NCBI RefSeq assembly: GCF_014696135.1 | Contig: NZ_JACJPP010000020.1 | Location: 1-64,000, forward strand | Origin: Nodosilinea sp. FACHB-141 | GTDB lineage: Bacteria > Cyanobacteriota > Cyanobacteriia > Phormidesmidales > Phormidesmidaceae | DNA length: 64,000 nt | Direction of reading: 5' to 3' | Shown here: piece by piece, positions 27,897 through 36,700 of the stretch | Layout of the letters: each line of letters opens with the position of its first letter | How positions within the stretch are numbered: the first letter of the stretch is position 1 | Notes under the pieces: generated by a model | What the model saw: the letters and a program-made list of their open reading frames with translations, nothing else | What the model was told of the DNA's origin: nothing | The model's database searches: none | Position numbers and translations under genes: made by a program

Positions 27897-29120
27897 TTAC
27901 AGATTTAGCCCCTCACCAAAATACGCTTCCACACAGCGCACGAACATCTCCACCCCAAGCCCTAGGGCCGTTTCATCGAAGTCGAAGCGGGGGTGGTGAT
28001 GCGGGTAGGCCAGCGCCTTGTCAGAATTGGCTGAGCCTAAAAAGAAGTAGCACCCCGGCACTTCCTGCAAGAAAAAGGCCATATCTTCGCCGCCCATGGT
28101 GTGGCAGTCAGGCACCACTCCCGCCGGAGTCTCAACCACCGCCAAAGCCACCGATCGCACCAAATCCGCCATCCCCGCATCGTTGATTACGGGCGGGTAC
28201 AGCGCTCGGTAGTCGAGGCTATAGCTGGCTCCGTGGGCCTGACAAACGCCCGCAATAATCTGCTCCATGCGAGGGGCAAAGTAGTCGGCATAGGCGGGAT
28301 CAAAGTAGCGCACAGTGCCGCCAAAGGTGGCGCTGTCGGCAATCACGTTTTGGGCCTTGCCGGCGTGAAACTGGCCTACGGTGACCACCGCCGACTTGGT
28401 GGGGTCAATGTTACGGGCCACAATGGTTTGCAAAGCGTTGACAATCTGCGACCCAACCACGATGGAGTCAACGGTTTGATGAGGCAGCGCGCCGTGGCCC
28501 CCTTTGCCCTGCACCGTGCAGGTAAAAAATTCTGACGCCGCCATCAGCGCTCCGGTGCGGACGCCCACGGTGCCCAGGGGCAGGTTGTTCCATAGGTGGA
28601 GGCCAATCATGGCGTCCACATCGGGGTTCTTGAGCACCCCCGCTTCGATCATGGGTTTTGCGCCCCCTGGCCCCTCTTCTGCGGGCTGAAAGATCACTTT
28701 GACGGTGCCCGCAAAATCGCGGTGGGTGGCTAGATAGTAGGCGGTGCCTAGAGCGATCGCCACATGGCCATCGTGCCCGCAAGCGTGCATCACCCCATCG
28801 TGCTGCGAGCAGTAGGGTACCGTGTTTTCTTCTTGAATGGGCAAGGCATCCATATCGGCGCGAATACCCAGCACAGGGCCGGGTCGGGTACCCTCAATCA
28901 CCGCTGCCACGCCGGTTTGAGCAATGTTGCGCTGGTGGTCAATGCCCCACTCGCTGAGCTGCTCGCAGATAAAGTCGGCGGTCAGCCACTCTTTGAACCC
29001 CAGCTCAGGCCGCTGGTGCAGGCCGCGCCGCCAAGTGACCAACTGATCTTGCAAAGATTGAATAGCTGGGCGAATGCGATCGCGGTTGACGGGCAGTGGC
29101 GGGGCGGTGGTGGCAAACAT
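27897..29120 (-). CDS. M20D amidohydrolase (amino-acid amide/hippurate hydrolase type)
   Basis: A 407-residue metallopeptidase. Metal ligands and catalytic residues are in place: Asp91 region (RADMDALPI), Cys114 and His116 (HACGHDGH), the Glu pair 148-149 (PAEEGPGG) and the late His in CHTMGGEDMAFF. Residues 190-300 form the dimerisation insert. The closest known activities are hydrolysis of N-acyl amino acids such as IAA-conjugates or hippurate, in the cytoplasm. It leads a two-gene unit with the GFA-like protein. Confidence 0.92.
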   Translation of the reverse strand: MFATTAPPLPVNRDRIRPAIQSLQDQLVTWRRGLHQRPELGFKEWLTADFICEQLSEWGIDHQRNIAQTGVAAVIEGTRPGPVLGIRADMDALPIQEENTVPYCSQHDGVMHACGHDGHVAIALGTAYYLATHRDFAGTVKVIFQPAEEGPGGAKPMIEAGVLKNPDVDAMIGLHLWNNLPLGTVGVRTGALMAASEFFTCTVQGKGGHGALPHQTVDSIVVGSQIVNALQTIVARNIDPTKSAVVTVGQFHAGKAQNVIADSATFGGTVRYFDPAYADYFAPRMEQIIAGVCQAHGASYSLDYRALYPPVINDAGMADLVRSVALAVVETPAGVVPDCHTMGGEDMAFFLQEVPGCYFFLGSANSDKALAYPHHHPRFDFDETALGLGVEMFVRCVEAYFGEGLNL

Positions 29121-29289
29121 AGCGCAACAACAGAGAAAGGGGGCTCAACAAACCTCTCCTGCAGGCGAGAGGTACCTCTATCAGCATAAACCAGTTGCCC
29201 TGAGCCCTTGGGTGGCCAACCGCAGACAAGACCCGGCCCAGCATTTGCAGTTTAATAGAGGTGTTCAACCCGCACCTACGCTCACATCT

Positions 29290-29700
29290 ATGACGCTCCA
29301 GGAATTACAAGACCAGGTTTTGCAACTTTCTGTCGAGGACCGTTGGCAGCTCGTGAATACGGTTTTAGCCTCGCTGCAAAAAGAAACCCACTGCGCCCTG
29401 ATGGAACCTGACCCGGCCTTTCCAGACATTGCCTTCCGTTCTGATGCCGAGAATAGCTGGGTGCCTGTGGTGCACGGCACCAGCATTCATGTGCGAACCG
29501 TGGTGATGGCGGCAACTGAGTGGGAATGGTCAACAGAGCAGATTGCCGAAGAGTATGGTCTTTCTAAAGCTCAGGTGGAAGCGGCCCTAGTCTTCTATCA
29601 GGCCCACGGCGATGAGGCGGCTGTAGCCGTCACTGAGCAGATACCCACGCAAGTGCCCGAGCAGGTAGTCGAGAAACCGATCGAAGCAGCAAAAGCCTAA
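29290..29700 (+). CDS. DUF433 antitoxin-like protein, without partner
   Basis: A 136-residue protein from ATG 29290; the longer open frame upstream only mirrors the divergent hydrolase gene. Residues 55-105 carry the DUF433 signature (VPVVHGTSIHVRTVVMAATE then WSTEQIAEEYGLSKAQVEAA), a helix-turn-helix-like fold. DUF433 proteins are usually antitoxins paired with a PIN-like DUF5615 toxin, but no such gene lies beside it. A Gln/Val/Pro-rich tail follows. It may be a solitary regulator. Confidence 0.8.
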   Translation: MTLQELQDQVLQLSVEDRWQLVNTVLASLQKETHCALMEPDPAFPDIAFRSDAENSWVPVVHGTSIHVRTVVMAATEWEWSTEQIAEEYGLSKAQVEAALVFYQAHGDEAAVAVTEQIPTQVPEQVVEKPIEAAKA

Positions 29701-29782
29701 CCTCACCCTACCCCTTTCTACAGAGCCCTCCCAAATTGGAGCAGCGTTAGACTGTCAATAATGCTGTTACAAAAATTAACCG

Positions 29783-30055
29783 ATGCTTCCCGATTTGATG
29801 GGTGCCACCCGAGACTACTGGCGCAAGCTGGATGAGGTCGAAGCCGCCTACCGCCGCAACGAGCTAACCGTTCAAGAAGTTGACGCCGAAGTGAAAGCCC
29901 TAATGGTTGAGCTGGGCCAAACCCGGCGGCAGTTGCTGCGGCATAGCTGGGCGATCGCGCAAACCTTTGTCAATCAGCAGGGCGAGGCGCTAGCGGGGGT
30001 AGCGGCGCTGGGTGTGCTGGCCTACGTTTGGCTAGTGGCTAACGGTCAGGCTTAA
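29783..30055 (+). CDS. Small tail-anchored protein of unknown function
   Basis: A 90-residue protein. Residues 1-70 are charged and helical (YWRKLDEVEAAYRRNELTVQ), and residues 70-87 form one membrane helix (LAGVAALGVLAYVWLVA), giving a tail-anchored layout with the N-terminus in the cytoplasm. The ribosome binding site is weak. It follows the DUF433 gene by 82 bp on the same strand and could be cotranscribed. No family recognised. Confidence 0.65.
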   Translation: MLPDLMGATRDYWRKLDEVEAAYRRNELTVQEVDAEVKALMVELGQTRRQLLRHSWAIAQTFVNQQGEALAGVAALGVLAYVWLVANGQA

Positions 30056-30310
30056 TAAGCTTTATTTGTGCTCAGCGGCGACGCCATTTTTTCGGCTAGG
30101 TAGCTGAGTTACTTGCGATCGAAGCTGTAAAGAATTCGGATGAAGAGTATAGTCCAGAGATTATTAAATGACTTAGTAGAAATAGGTTTGGGGTGACCAT
30201 AGGATCGCTTAGAAACCACGAATTAATAGGTTCTTTGCTTTCTAAAAGTCTCAAATACCAATCTAGATAATTTTTTGCAGATTGGGTCGTCCTTAGTGCT
30301 GATGCTCTAC

Positions 30311-30529
30311 TTAACCCAAATATAAACGGACGAATGTCTCGGCAGCCTCTGAATCAATCTGCTTCAAAGCTTCCTTAATTTCAAAAATTACGTCTCCAGC
30401 TGGGTCACGGAGTTCTTTCACCCAGCGGTTCACATTGGCGCGATCTGTGCCCATCGTCACTGCCAATTTGTTTTGGCTAATGCCGTAAGCCTCTAAAACC
30501 TGCTGTAGTGCGTTGCCTGCCCTTCCCAT
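30311..30529 (-). CDS. Small XRE-family helix-turn-helix regulator
   Basis: A 72-residue protein that is almost entirely a Cro/C1-type domain: QQVLEAYGISQNKLAVTMGT, then RANVNRWVKELRDP, then a closing helix. It has no sensor domain. Two 20-bp direct repeats lie just upstream at 30563-30609, between it and the divergent gene at 30622, as expected of an autoregulated divergent control region. Confidence 0.85.
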   Translation of the reverse strand: MGRAGNALQQVLEAYGISQNKLAVTMGTDRANVNRWVKELRDPAGDVIFEIKEALKQIDSEAAETFVRLYLG

Positions 30530-30562
30530 GCCCAGATTTTGGCAGAGGGGGCTAGGCCCGTC

Positions 30563-30609
30563 TATGTTGCCAAACTGTCAGCGTTCGTTTATGCTGCCAA
30601 CATGTCAAC
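30563..30609. promoter_or_regulatory. Paired direct-repeat operator, divergent XRE control region
   Basis: TATGTTGCCAAACTGTCAGC (30563-30582) and TATGCTGCCAACATGTCAAC (30590-30609) match at 16 of 20 positions, 27 bp apart. A partial third copy (TTGCCATGTCA) overlaps the start of the 30622 gene. Placement between two divergent genes suggests binding by the small XRE protein. Confidence 0.55.
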
Positions 30610-30621
30610 ATCATCTTTGCC

Positions 30622-30897
30622 ATGTCACAAGCTAGCCGTTCGCTTGCCAACGCAACTCCCCACCTCCGCCACTCTGCTTTCCTTGCTGCTGCTATGCCAC
30701 AATCCACTGATTCGCCTGGTGAGAGTCGCGAGCCTGTGCATCTCATGGTGATTGGTAGCGCTCAGGGCATCGAAACCATTGTGCAAACACTTCATCTGCG
30801 GGGCTTCGCCCATGTCAGCGAGTGGAGCATTGTCATGCCCCACGGCTCAAGCAAACTCATGCGAGTGCTCACCCGATGGGTGCAAGAGATTCGCTGA
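30622..30897 (+). CDS. Small conserved hypothetical protein, paralogue of 18420
   Basis: A 91-residue protein. The first 30 residues are Ser/Pro-rich; the core runs VHLMVIGSAQGIETIVQTLH then HVSEWSIVMPHG and a final helix with LMRVLTRWV. This matches the core of the 92-residue protein at 18420-18698. An internal ATG at 30694 would give a 67-residue core protein. It is divergent from the XRE gene and shares its operator region, so it is probably the regulated target. Function unknown. Confidence 0.65.
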   Translation: MSQASRSLANATPHLRHSAFLAAAMPQSTDSPGESREPVHLMVIGSAQGIETIVQTLHLRGFAHVSEWSIVMPHGSSKLMRVLTRWVQEIR

Positions 30898-30948
30898 TGT
30901 GCTTGGTTCTAGCCTCTACCTCAGCTTCATCGCTACGATAGTTTCGTA

Positions 30949-30998
30949 GTAGTGCATACGATAGGGCGAGGCTCCACCAACGCGAAGCAATGCACTAC
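30949..30998. repeat. Intergenic inverted repeat GTAGTGCA
   Basis: GTAGTGCA (30949-30956) and TGCACTAC (30991-30998) flank ATACGATAGGGCGAGGCTCC-type sequence. It looks like a short intergenic repeat of the kind widespread in cyanobacteria. Confidence 0.5.
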
Positions 30999-31126
30999 CG
31001 AAAACCACACCGAAAGATGGGCACATCTTAGGGTTTAGAGCACTAGGATGTGTCATCGATTTTCGCTGCAATTCTTCTCCCATCAGCAACGCCATGCCTG
31101 TCCCAAAAGCGGGCTATGGGTTGTAG

Positions 31127-31150
31127 CCGCTGATGCTTGGGCATCAGCGG
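31127..31150. terminator. 10-bp stem hairpin
   Basis: CCGCTGATGC and GCATCAGCGG pair perfectly across TTGG. On the plus strand TTTGTT follows. It lies beyond the stop codons of both the 30622 gene and the convergent 31174 gene and may end transcription from either side. Confidence 0.5.
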
Positions 31151-31173
31151 TTTGTTGATCACAACTTTCAGTT

Positions 31174-31539
31174 TTATTTACCCGATGCCCCCGTCACCCG
31201 CTTAACGGCATCTGTGGCCTTTTCAGCTAGGCTTTCATTGTCCTCTTTAGGATCAACCTTGCCCTCAGCTTGGCGCATTTCTTCCCGTATGCCTGTCGCT
31301 TCGCTCATATCATAAGCCCGGTTTAACCGTTCTTCGGCACTTAACGGTTTGCCCTCGATGCGACCCGTGAGCTGGTCTTTAGTTTGACCGTGGGCCTCTT
31401 TCGAATCAAAGGGAATTTGGGCCAAACTCGGCTGTACAGCAATGGTTAAAAAACTGGTTAGACCCAGGAAACAGGCAAACCCAACCATTAGCAAGCGTCG
31501 TCCCATGCGATCGCAGCGGAACAAAGAAATTAACGTCAT
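31174..31539 (-). CDS. Small exported protein, low-temperature-induced-like
   Basis: A 121-residue protein. A signal peptide covers residues 12-41 (LLMVGFACFLGLTSFLTIAV then QPSLAQ). The mature part is very polar, Glu/Lys/Asp-rich and helical (LSAEERLNRAYDMSEATGIR; SLAEKATDAVKRVTGASGK) and resembles small cyanobacterial proteins annotated as low-temperature-induced, a resemblance from memory. It lacks cysteines and membrane segments after cleavage. An internal Met at residue 12 is an alternative start. Gene neighbours give no further clue. Confidence 0.7.
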   Translation of the reverse strand: MTLISLFRCDRMGRRLLMVGFACFLGLTSFLTIAVQPSLAQIPFDSKEAHGQTKDQLTGRIEGKPLSAEERLNRAYDMSEATGIREEMRQAEGKVDPKEDNESLAEKATDAVKRVTGASGK

Positions 31540-31705
31540 AGGAAAATCTCGTAGTCTTGGCAGAGAGAATCTTCGCTGGAAGATGGACCTCTTTGGGCCA
31601 TCCCTGCGGTGACTGTAGCCTATCGGCGCGAGGGGTACGACCTGTTCCGTCTAGCGATATATTTTCGTCCTCGTTACGATAGTGAAGCCAATTAGGGACA
31701 CTGCA

Positions 31706-32368
31706 ATGAAAATAAAGCACGTTATCAACCTCCATAAAGGCACTACGGCTCTTTTTGTCGCGGCTCTGATGGTGGCTTACCAAAACTTTGGCCTGGGGCC
31801 GTGGGTTTACCTGGCCCTTCATGGCACCTATGGCCTGGTGTGGCTGCTAAAAGATCGCCTCTATCCCGACAAGCAGTGGGAGCAAACCATTCCCCTAGCC
31901 ACCGGAATTTTTGGCTTTGGGTTCATCAGCCTCTACTGGGTAGCTCCTTTTTTGCTGGTTAGCCGGGGGGTGGAGCCGCCGTTGCCTTTGGTCGCAGGGG
32001 CAATCGCCCTCAACATCCTCGGCATATTTCTGCACTACGCCAGCGATGCTCAAAAGTACTTCACCCTCAAGTATCAACCGGGGCTAATTACTGAAGGGCT
32101 TTTTGCCCGCTGCCGCAACACCAACTATCTGGGCGAAATTCTGATTTATCTATCCTTTGCCCTGCTAGCGATGCACTGGCTACCCTTTGCCATTTTAGGG
32201 CTGGTTGCGGCCGTGCTGTTTGTGCCCAACATGCGCAAAAAGGACGAGTCGCTGTCGCGTTATCCAGAGTTTGCAGATTACAAGGCGCGATCGGGGTTGC
32301 TGCTACCGCAGTTGTTAGGTGCTTCTGCCGCCAGTTCCCAAGCCGCTGCCGCTGAACCGCCCAACTAA
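31706..32368 (+). CDS. Membrane methyltransferase/reductase-like protein (DUF1295/ICMT type)
   Basis: A 220-residue protein from ATG 31706, with AGGGA 7 bases upstream; a GTG 24 bp earlier is less likely. About six membrane helices precede the C-terminal signature: QPGLITEGLFARCRNTNYLG, then LFVPNMRKKDESL and YPEFADYKARSGLLLP. That pattern is shared by the steroid 5-alpha-reductase-like DUF1295 proteins and isoprenylcysteine methyltransferases, which use NADPH or SAM. Substrate unknown. The last 20 residues are Ala-rich. It ends 10 bp from the convergent DUF2283 gene. Confidence 0.85.
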   Translation: MKIKHVINLHKGTTALFVAALMVAYQNFGLGPWVYLALHGTYGLVWLLKDRLYPDKQWEQTIPLATGIFGFGFISLYWVAPFLLVSRGVEPPLPLVAGAIALNILGIFLHYASDAQKYFTLKYQPGLITEGLFARCRNTNYLGEILIYLSFALLAMHWLPFAILGLVAAVLFVPNMRKKDESLSRYPEFADYKARSGLLLPQLLGASAASSQAAAAEPPN

Positions 32369-32378
32369 ACAACTAACC

Positions 32379-32696
32379 TCAGGCACTTTGCAGCAAAGCT
32401 TGCTGGTTTTGCAAAATTTGTCTGGCGAAGGCGAGCTTTGCTTGCAGATCGGCATCGGCGATCGCCTCTAAAAAGCGCATAAATTCCACCTGCTGCTCCA
32501 GGCTCCGAAACGGAAAAGCCTTGATGGCTAACTCTGGTAGATTAGCGCTTACCCTCAACAGCTCAACTCCAACTACTCGCTCATTGGCATCATAGTCGTA
32601 TATCACATCGAGTTCTATTGAGTCAGACTCTACAATTTCACCCTCAGCCAGGCGTAAGTAAAGAGCATCAACGTCGGGATCGTATTCAATGTTCAT
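32379..32696 (-). CDS. DUF2283 protein, putative antitoxin
   Basis: A 105-residue protein. Residues 1-50 show the DUF2283 pattern (MNIEYDPDVDALYLRLAEGE, DVIYDYDANERVVGVELL). The C-terminal half is helical and Gln-rich. Its ATG overlaps the stop of the upstream DUF4258 gene by four bases, so the pair is translationally coupled. DUF4258/DUF2283 pairs are often listed as toxin-antitoxin-like modules; activity here is inferred only from this context. Confidence 0.85.
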   Translation of the reverse strand: MNIEYDPDVDALYLRLAEGEIVESDSIELDVIYDYDANERVVGVELLRVSANLPELAIKAFPFRSLEQQVEFMRFLEAIADADLQAKLAFARQILQNQQALLQSA

Positions 32697-32959
32697 AGCT
32701 TGCCACGCATGCGCCTGTCGAAGTGGATCGTCACTATGTGCCAGGGATTGGTAGTCCTATTGTAAACAACCTTCAAGACCCGTCCGCCAGCCTCTGGTAT
32801 TGCCCGGTAGACACGCTGGCAGGTGGGGTCTTCTGGATGAGACTCAATCAGAGCTGGCTCTGCAACCGTAAGGACAACCCAAGCCCATTCAATTTTGCGC
32901 TCAGCTAGTCTCACCTCGGCGTGGTGGCTCAGGCTGTAGGAGATTTCATCATTGGTCAT
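32693..32959 (-). CDS. DUF4258 protein, putative toxin
   Basis: An 88-residue protein from ATG 32959; an upstream in-frame ATG at 33004 would add 15 residues. The DUF4258 pattern is clear: SLSHHAEVRLAERKI near the start and VLKVVYNRTTNPWHIVTIHF near the end, a compact alpha/beta fold related to RelE/BrnT-like toxins. It overlaps the following DUF2283 gene by four bases. Toxin first, antitoxin second is the usual order for this pair. Confidence 0.82.
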   Translation of the reverse strand: MTNDEISYSLSHHAEVRLAERKIEWAWVVLTVAEPALIESHPEDPTCQRVYRAIPEAGGRVLKVVYNRTTNPWHIVTIHFDRRMRGKL

Positions 32960-33031
32960 CGTACTAAATGAGACTGCACAACTGCCGACTTGCCCCGCCA
33001 GCATACCCTAGGGTCTATGATCTAAGGGTTC

Positions 33032-34978
33032 ATGACCCAGTTGCCCATGACTCTGTTTACTCTGCGCTCTGCCACCAAAGACTTTGGCATTAAGGAAATT
33101 CTCCGCGATGCCAGCTTTAGCCTGGATGAGGGCGACAAGGTGGGCCTCATCGGCACCAACGGCTCGGGCAAATCGACCCTGTTGAAGATGATTGCTGGGC
33201 TAGAGCCCTTCGACGGCGGCGATTTTTGGGTCAACCCAGGGGCCAAGATTGTCTACTTGCCCCAGCAGCCCGACTTTGAGGCCGATCGCACTGTCCTAGA
33301 GCAGGTCTTTGCCGACGCGGGCGAGCAGATGGCGCTGATTCGCGAGTACGAAGATATCTCGCACCATATGGCCCAGGGCACGGGCGACGCCGACGCTCTA
33401 ATGGCCAAGCTCTCTACGGTATCTGAAAAAATTGCCGCTGCCGATGGCTGGGATCTAGAGACCAATGCTAAGGCCATTCTTAGCCGCCTAGGTATTGATG
33501 ACTTTGACACCAAGGTGGGCGATCTGTCAGGGGGATATCGGAAGCGAGTGGCGATCGCCGCTGCCCTGCTCGCCGACCCCGACGCCCTGCTGATGGACGA
33601 GCCTACCAACCACCTCGATGCCGAATCGGTGGAGTGGCTGCAAAGCTACCTCAGCGGCTTTCGTGGCGCGCTGCTGCTGATCACCCACGATCGCTACTTT
33701 CTCGATCAGGTCACCAACCGCATTCTCGAAATCGATCGCGGCGACCTCTATGGCTACGCGGGTAATTACGCCTATTACCTAGAGAAAAAGGCGTTAGCTG
33801 AAGCTGCTGACCAAAGCACCCAAAAGAAACACGCCGGGGTGCTGCGCCGCGAGCTGGAATGGCTTAAGCGCGGCCCCAAGGCCCGCAGCACCAAACAAAA
33901 AGCCCGCATCGATCGCATCGGCGACATGCAAAACCGCGAGTTTAAAGAATCCCTCGGCAAGGTGGATATTTCCACTGTTGGTCGCCGCATCGGCAAAAAG
34001 GTGATCGAGCTGGAGAATGTCTCCAAAAGCTACGAAGATCGCCTCTTATTCAAGGACTTCACCTACGCTTTTGCCCCCGACGATCGCATTGGTATCATCG
34101 GTCCCAACGGTGTCGGTAAATCGACTCTAATGAACGTGATCACCGGGCGGCTAGAGCCCGACACTGGCACCGTCGATATTGGCACCACCATTCACGTCGG
34201 CTACTTCGACCAGCATTCTGAAGACCTGTTTGCCAACCCCAGCCAGCGGGTGATCGAATACCTCAAAGAAACCGCCGAACTGGTCACCACCAACGACGGC
34301 AGCGTAATCACCGCCTCTCAAATGCTGGAGCGGTTTTTGTTCACCTCAAACCAGCAATACTCCCCTCTAGAGAAGCTTTCTGGTGGCGAGCGGCGGCGGC
34401 TGTTTTTGCTGCGAGTGCTGCTCTCGGCCCCCAACCTGCTGATTCTTGACGAGCCCACCAACGACCTCGACGTGCAGACCCTCGGCGTGCTGGAGGAATA
34501 CCTGGAGGAGTTCAACGGCTGCGTGATTGTAGTTTCCCACGATCGCTACTTTCTCGATCGCACCGTCAACACCATCTTTGCTTTTGAAGGCAACGGCGTA
34601 CTGCGAAATTATCCCGGCAACTACTCGGTCTATTTAGACCATAAGAAAGCGGCCTCAGACACTCAGAAGGAAAGCGGAAAACAGGCCGCTGCGAGCAAGG
34701 CCCAGGCCGCTGCGTCTGCGACGATAACTAAGGTAGAACCAACCCCCGATGCCAAAGCCAAAAAGCTTTCCTACAAAGAAAAGCGAGAATATGAGCAGCT
34801 AGAAACCCAAATTCCCGCTATGGAAGCCGAGAAAGAAGCGCTAGAAAAACAGCTTTACGGCAACCCACCCAGCGACTATAGCGAGGTGACCAAGTTATCT
34901 GAGCGATTGGGCGAACTCACCGCTACCATTGATTCCTCCACAGAACGCTGGATGGAGTTAGCAGAACGGATGGAGTAG
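33032..34978 (+). CDS. ABC-F family ATPase, Uup-like
   Basis: A 648-residue protein with two ABC domains and no membrane segment. First: Walker A GTNGSGKSTLL, signature LSGGYRKRVAIA, Walker B LLMDEPTNHLD. Second: GPNGVGKSTLM, LSGGERRRLFL, LLILDEPTNDLD. The interdomain linker (about 245-300) is Lys/Arg-rich, and the C-terminus is a coiled coil (KLSYKEKREYEQLETQIPAM) as in Uup. ABC-F proteins act on ribosomes; Uup-type members also influence DNA and ribosome-assembly phenotypes. An alternative ATG lies at 33047. It is divergent from the DUF4258 gene. Confidence 0.92.
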   Translation: MTQLPMTLFTLRSATKDFGIKEILRDASFSLDEGDKVGLIGTNGSGKSTLLKMIAGLEPFDGGDFWVNPGAKIVYLPQQPDFEADRTVLEQVFADAGEQMALIREYEDISHHMAQGTGDADALMAKLSTVSEKIAAADGWDLETNAKAILSRLGIDDFDTKVGDLSGGYRKRVAIAAALLADPDALLMDEPTNHLDAESVEWLQSYLSGFRGALLLITHDRYFLDQVTNRILEIDRGDLYGYAGNYAYYLEKKALAEAADQSTQKKHAGVLRRELEWLKRGPKARSTKQKARIDRIGDMQNREFKESLGKVDISTVGRRIGKKVIELENVSKSYEDRLLFKDFTYAFAPDDRIGIIGPNGVGKSTLMNVITGRLEPDTGTVDIGTTIHVGYFDQHSEDLFANPSQRVIEYLKETAELVTTNDGSVITASQMLERFLFTSNQQYSPLEKLSGGERRRLFLLRVLLSAPNLLILDEPTNDLDVQTLGVLEEYLEEFNGCVIVVSHDRYFLDRTVNTIFAFEGNGVLRNYPGNYSVYLDHKKAASDTQKESGKQAAASKAQAAASATITKVEPTPDAKAKKLSYKEKREYEQLETQIPAMEAEKEALEKQLYGNPPSDYSEVTKLSERLGELTATIDSSTERWMELAERME

Positions 34979-35148
34979 GTATTCGTAGCCAGTAAGGCCA
35001 TCAATTGCAACTGGTAGGGGTGCAAAATTTTGCGCCGACGCAACATCTGTGGCTTGGCCATAGACAGGGGGAATTAAGAGCATCCACAGTCTGTAGAACT
35101 ATTTCACAGATTTGGTATTGATCCTTTGAGGGCGATCGCCGTCCCCCC

Positions 35149-35850
35149 CTACTGATCGGGGGGCAGATAGGGATTAGCGTCCATCTCTCGCTGTACAGCG
35201 AGACCAATGTTTAGCGCCTCCTGCAAGAACTGTCGGTACTCGCTGGCCTGGTGATTGACCTGTAGAGTTTGCAGCGTCACCAGGTTGGCCTCAATAGTAG
35301 TAAATAAGTCCTGGCGTCGATCCAGCAGGGCTCGGTGGTGCCGCAAAATTTTTTCGGTCATCAGAGCTGAAGTCAGGCTGTCTCGGGTGGACTGGAGGGC
35401 AGTTAGAATCTCACTGTTCTGCAACCCTTGACCTGACCCCTGAGCCACATCCAATGCCTCCATCACTTGCAGCGCCTGAATGATGTCATTGTGGCGATCA
35501 CACTCATCCAGCAGTCGCGCCAGGGTGATGAAGCTTTTAGAGCGCTGCCACTGGTAGAAGTGCCAGGCGACAGCTCCGATCGCGATCGCCCCAGCAATCC
35601 CCAGCAGCAGCGCCCCAAACTGGTCAAAGCCCTCCTGCTGACTCACCAGCACCAGCCCGAGTCCCAGACAAACCACAAACATCGTCCCCAGCACCAGGCA
35701 TTCTGTAATGAAAAGGGAGAGCAGTTGCCGCCGCGATCGCCACACAGAAGGGCGAATCATTCTGCCCATAAAAACCGAGTCGATGTCTAGACCCGTGAGC
35801 TGATCGAGTTCAGATCGGGTAATGCGTAGCGCCTGCAAATCAGAGGTCAT
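35149..35850 (-). CDS. Two-helix membrane protein of unknown function
   Basis: A 233-residue protein with two membrane helices at about 45-67 and 79-98 (LVLGTMFVVCLGLGLVLV; LLLGIAGAIAIGAVAW) and a long cytoplasmic helical region (100-233) rich in Leu/Gln that may form a coiled coil (LVTLQTLQVNHQASEYRQFL). No catalytic motif. It follows the multi-helix protein gene at 35952 with a 101-bp gap on the same strand. Not recognised. Confidence 0.7.
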   Translation of the reverse strand: MTSDLQALRITRSELDQLTGLDIDSVFMGRMIRPSVWRSRRQLLSLFITECLVLGTMFVVCLGLGLVLVSQQEGFDQFGALLLGIAGAIAIGAVAWHFYQWQRSKSFITLARLLDECDRHNDIIQALQVMEALDVAQGSGQGLQNSEILTALQSTRDSLTSALMTEKILRHHRALLDRRQDLFTTIEANLVTLQTLQVNHQASEYRQFLQEALNIGLAVQREMDANPYLPPDQ

Positions 35851-35951
35851 CGTCTCTGCAAAATTAGAGATTATCAGTCAAAAATATGAATTAGAAATAT
35901 AGTCTTTGGTGGGGAAGCAACTATTTCCTCAGCTTGTCCAATAGCGGTCAA

Positions 35952-36632
35952 TCAATTGCCAAACAGCAGTGCGGCAATGCTGCGAATCACCTGGGAGTAA
36001 AAGTTGCCTTCTACCTCACGAAACAGCTGAAAGGGTTGGTCGGGGGAGCCAAAAAAGGGTCTTAGGGTCCACCCCAACTGGCTGCCCACTAAGCCATAGA
36101 GCGTCAGCCAAAACAGCAGCAGCCGGTTGCGAATCTGCGGCGTATCTTCAGTAAAATCCATCACAGAGCGAATGCCCGCATAAAACAGCCTCACCCCAAT
36201 GAAGCCGGTAAGACCAAAAATGGCGACATTGAGCAGCAAAAAGAAGTGATAGCTGCGAATAGAGACCAAAAAGAATAGCGTCACTGGCGCAAAGCTGAAC
36301 AGCAGCACGCTAATCACCGAAACGGTGGTGAGACTGAGCACTGCATACTGTTTAAAGTCAGCCTTGGAACCAAATAAGATGTCGAAAAAATATAGCGTTG
36401 GCAGGCAAATAAGCAGCGTTAGCAGATAGAGGGCCGGCAGTTTGACCATCGACACTAGCAGTTGTTGCCAACCGCTCGACGAGCCAATAATGGCCCCATA
36501 GATAGCAAAAAACAGCGAGCTGACCACCAGCAGCGACAAAATTTTGGACTCAATCTTTTTGCCCTCGCGGACTTCTTCTAGAAAGGTGGTGCGATCGCGT
36601 AGCAGCAATATCAGGGTTGAAAAGTGATCCAT
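35952..36632 (-). CDS. Multi-spanning membrane protein (Yip1-like layout)
   Basis: A 226-residue protein from ATG 36632; an upstream in-frame TTG is less likely. Five or six membrane helices follow a charged N-terminus (LLLRDRTTFLEEVREGKKIE). Similar cyanobacterial proteins are known to me only as conserved membrane proteins, some carrying a doubtful actin-binding WH2 label. No catalytic residues stand out. The gene starts beside a structured intergenic region at 36701-36868. Confidence 0.7.
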   Translation of the reverse strand: MDHFSTLILLLRDRTTFLEEVREGKKIESKILSLLVVSSLFFAIYGAIIGSSSGWQQLLVSMVKLPALYLLTLLICLPTLYFFDILFGSKADFKQYAVLSLTTVSVISVLLFSFAPVTLFFLVSIRSYHFFLLLNVAIFGLTGFIGVRLFYAGIRSVMDFTEDTPQIRNRLLLFWLTLYGLVGSQLGWTLRPFFGSPDQPFQLFREVEGNFYSQVIRSIAALLFGN

Positions 36633-36700
36633 AATCTTACCCAAAGCGACAGCGGTAAAGGCCTATCTGGAGCGTAACCGTCTCTTGTGGTGGAATAAGT

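Noticed and set aside
29074-29289. N-terminal extension of the DUF433 frame
   Set aside because: It overlaps the promoter and start of the divergent hydrolase gene and lacks a start signal; ATG 29290 matches the domain boundary.
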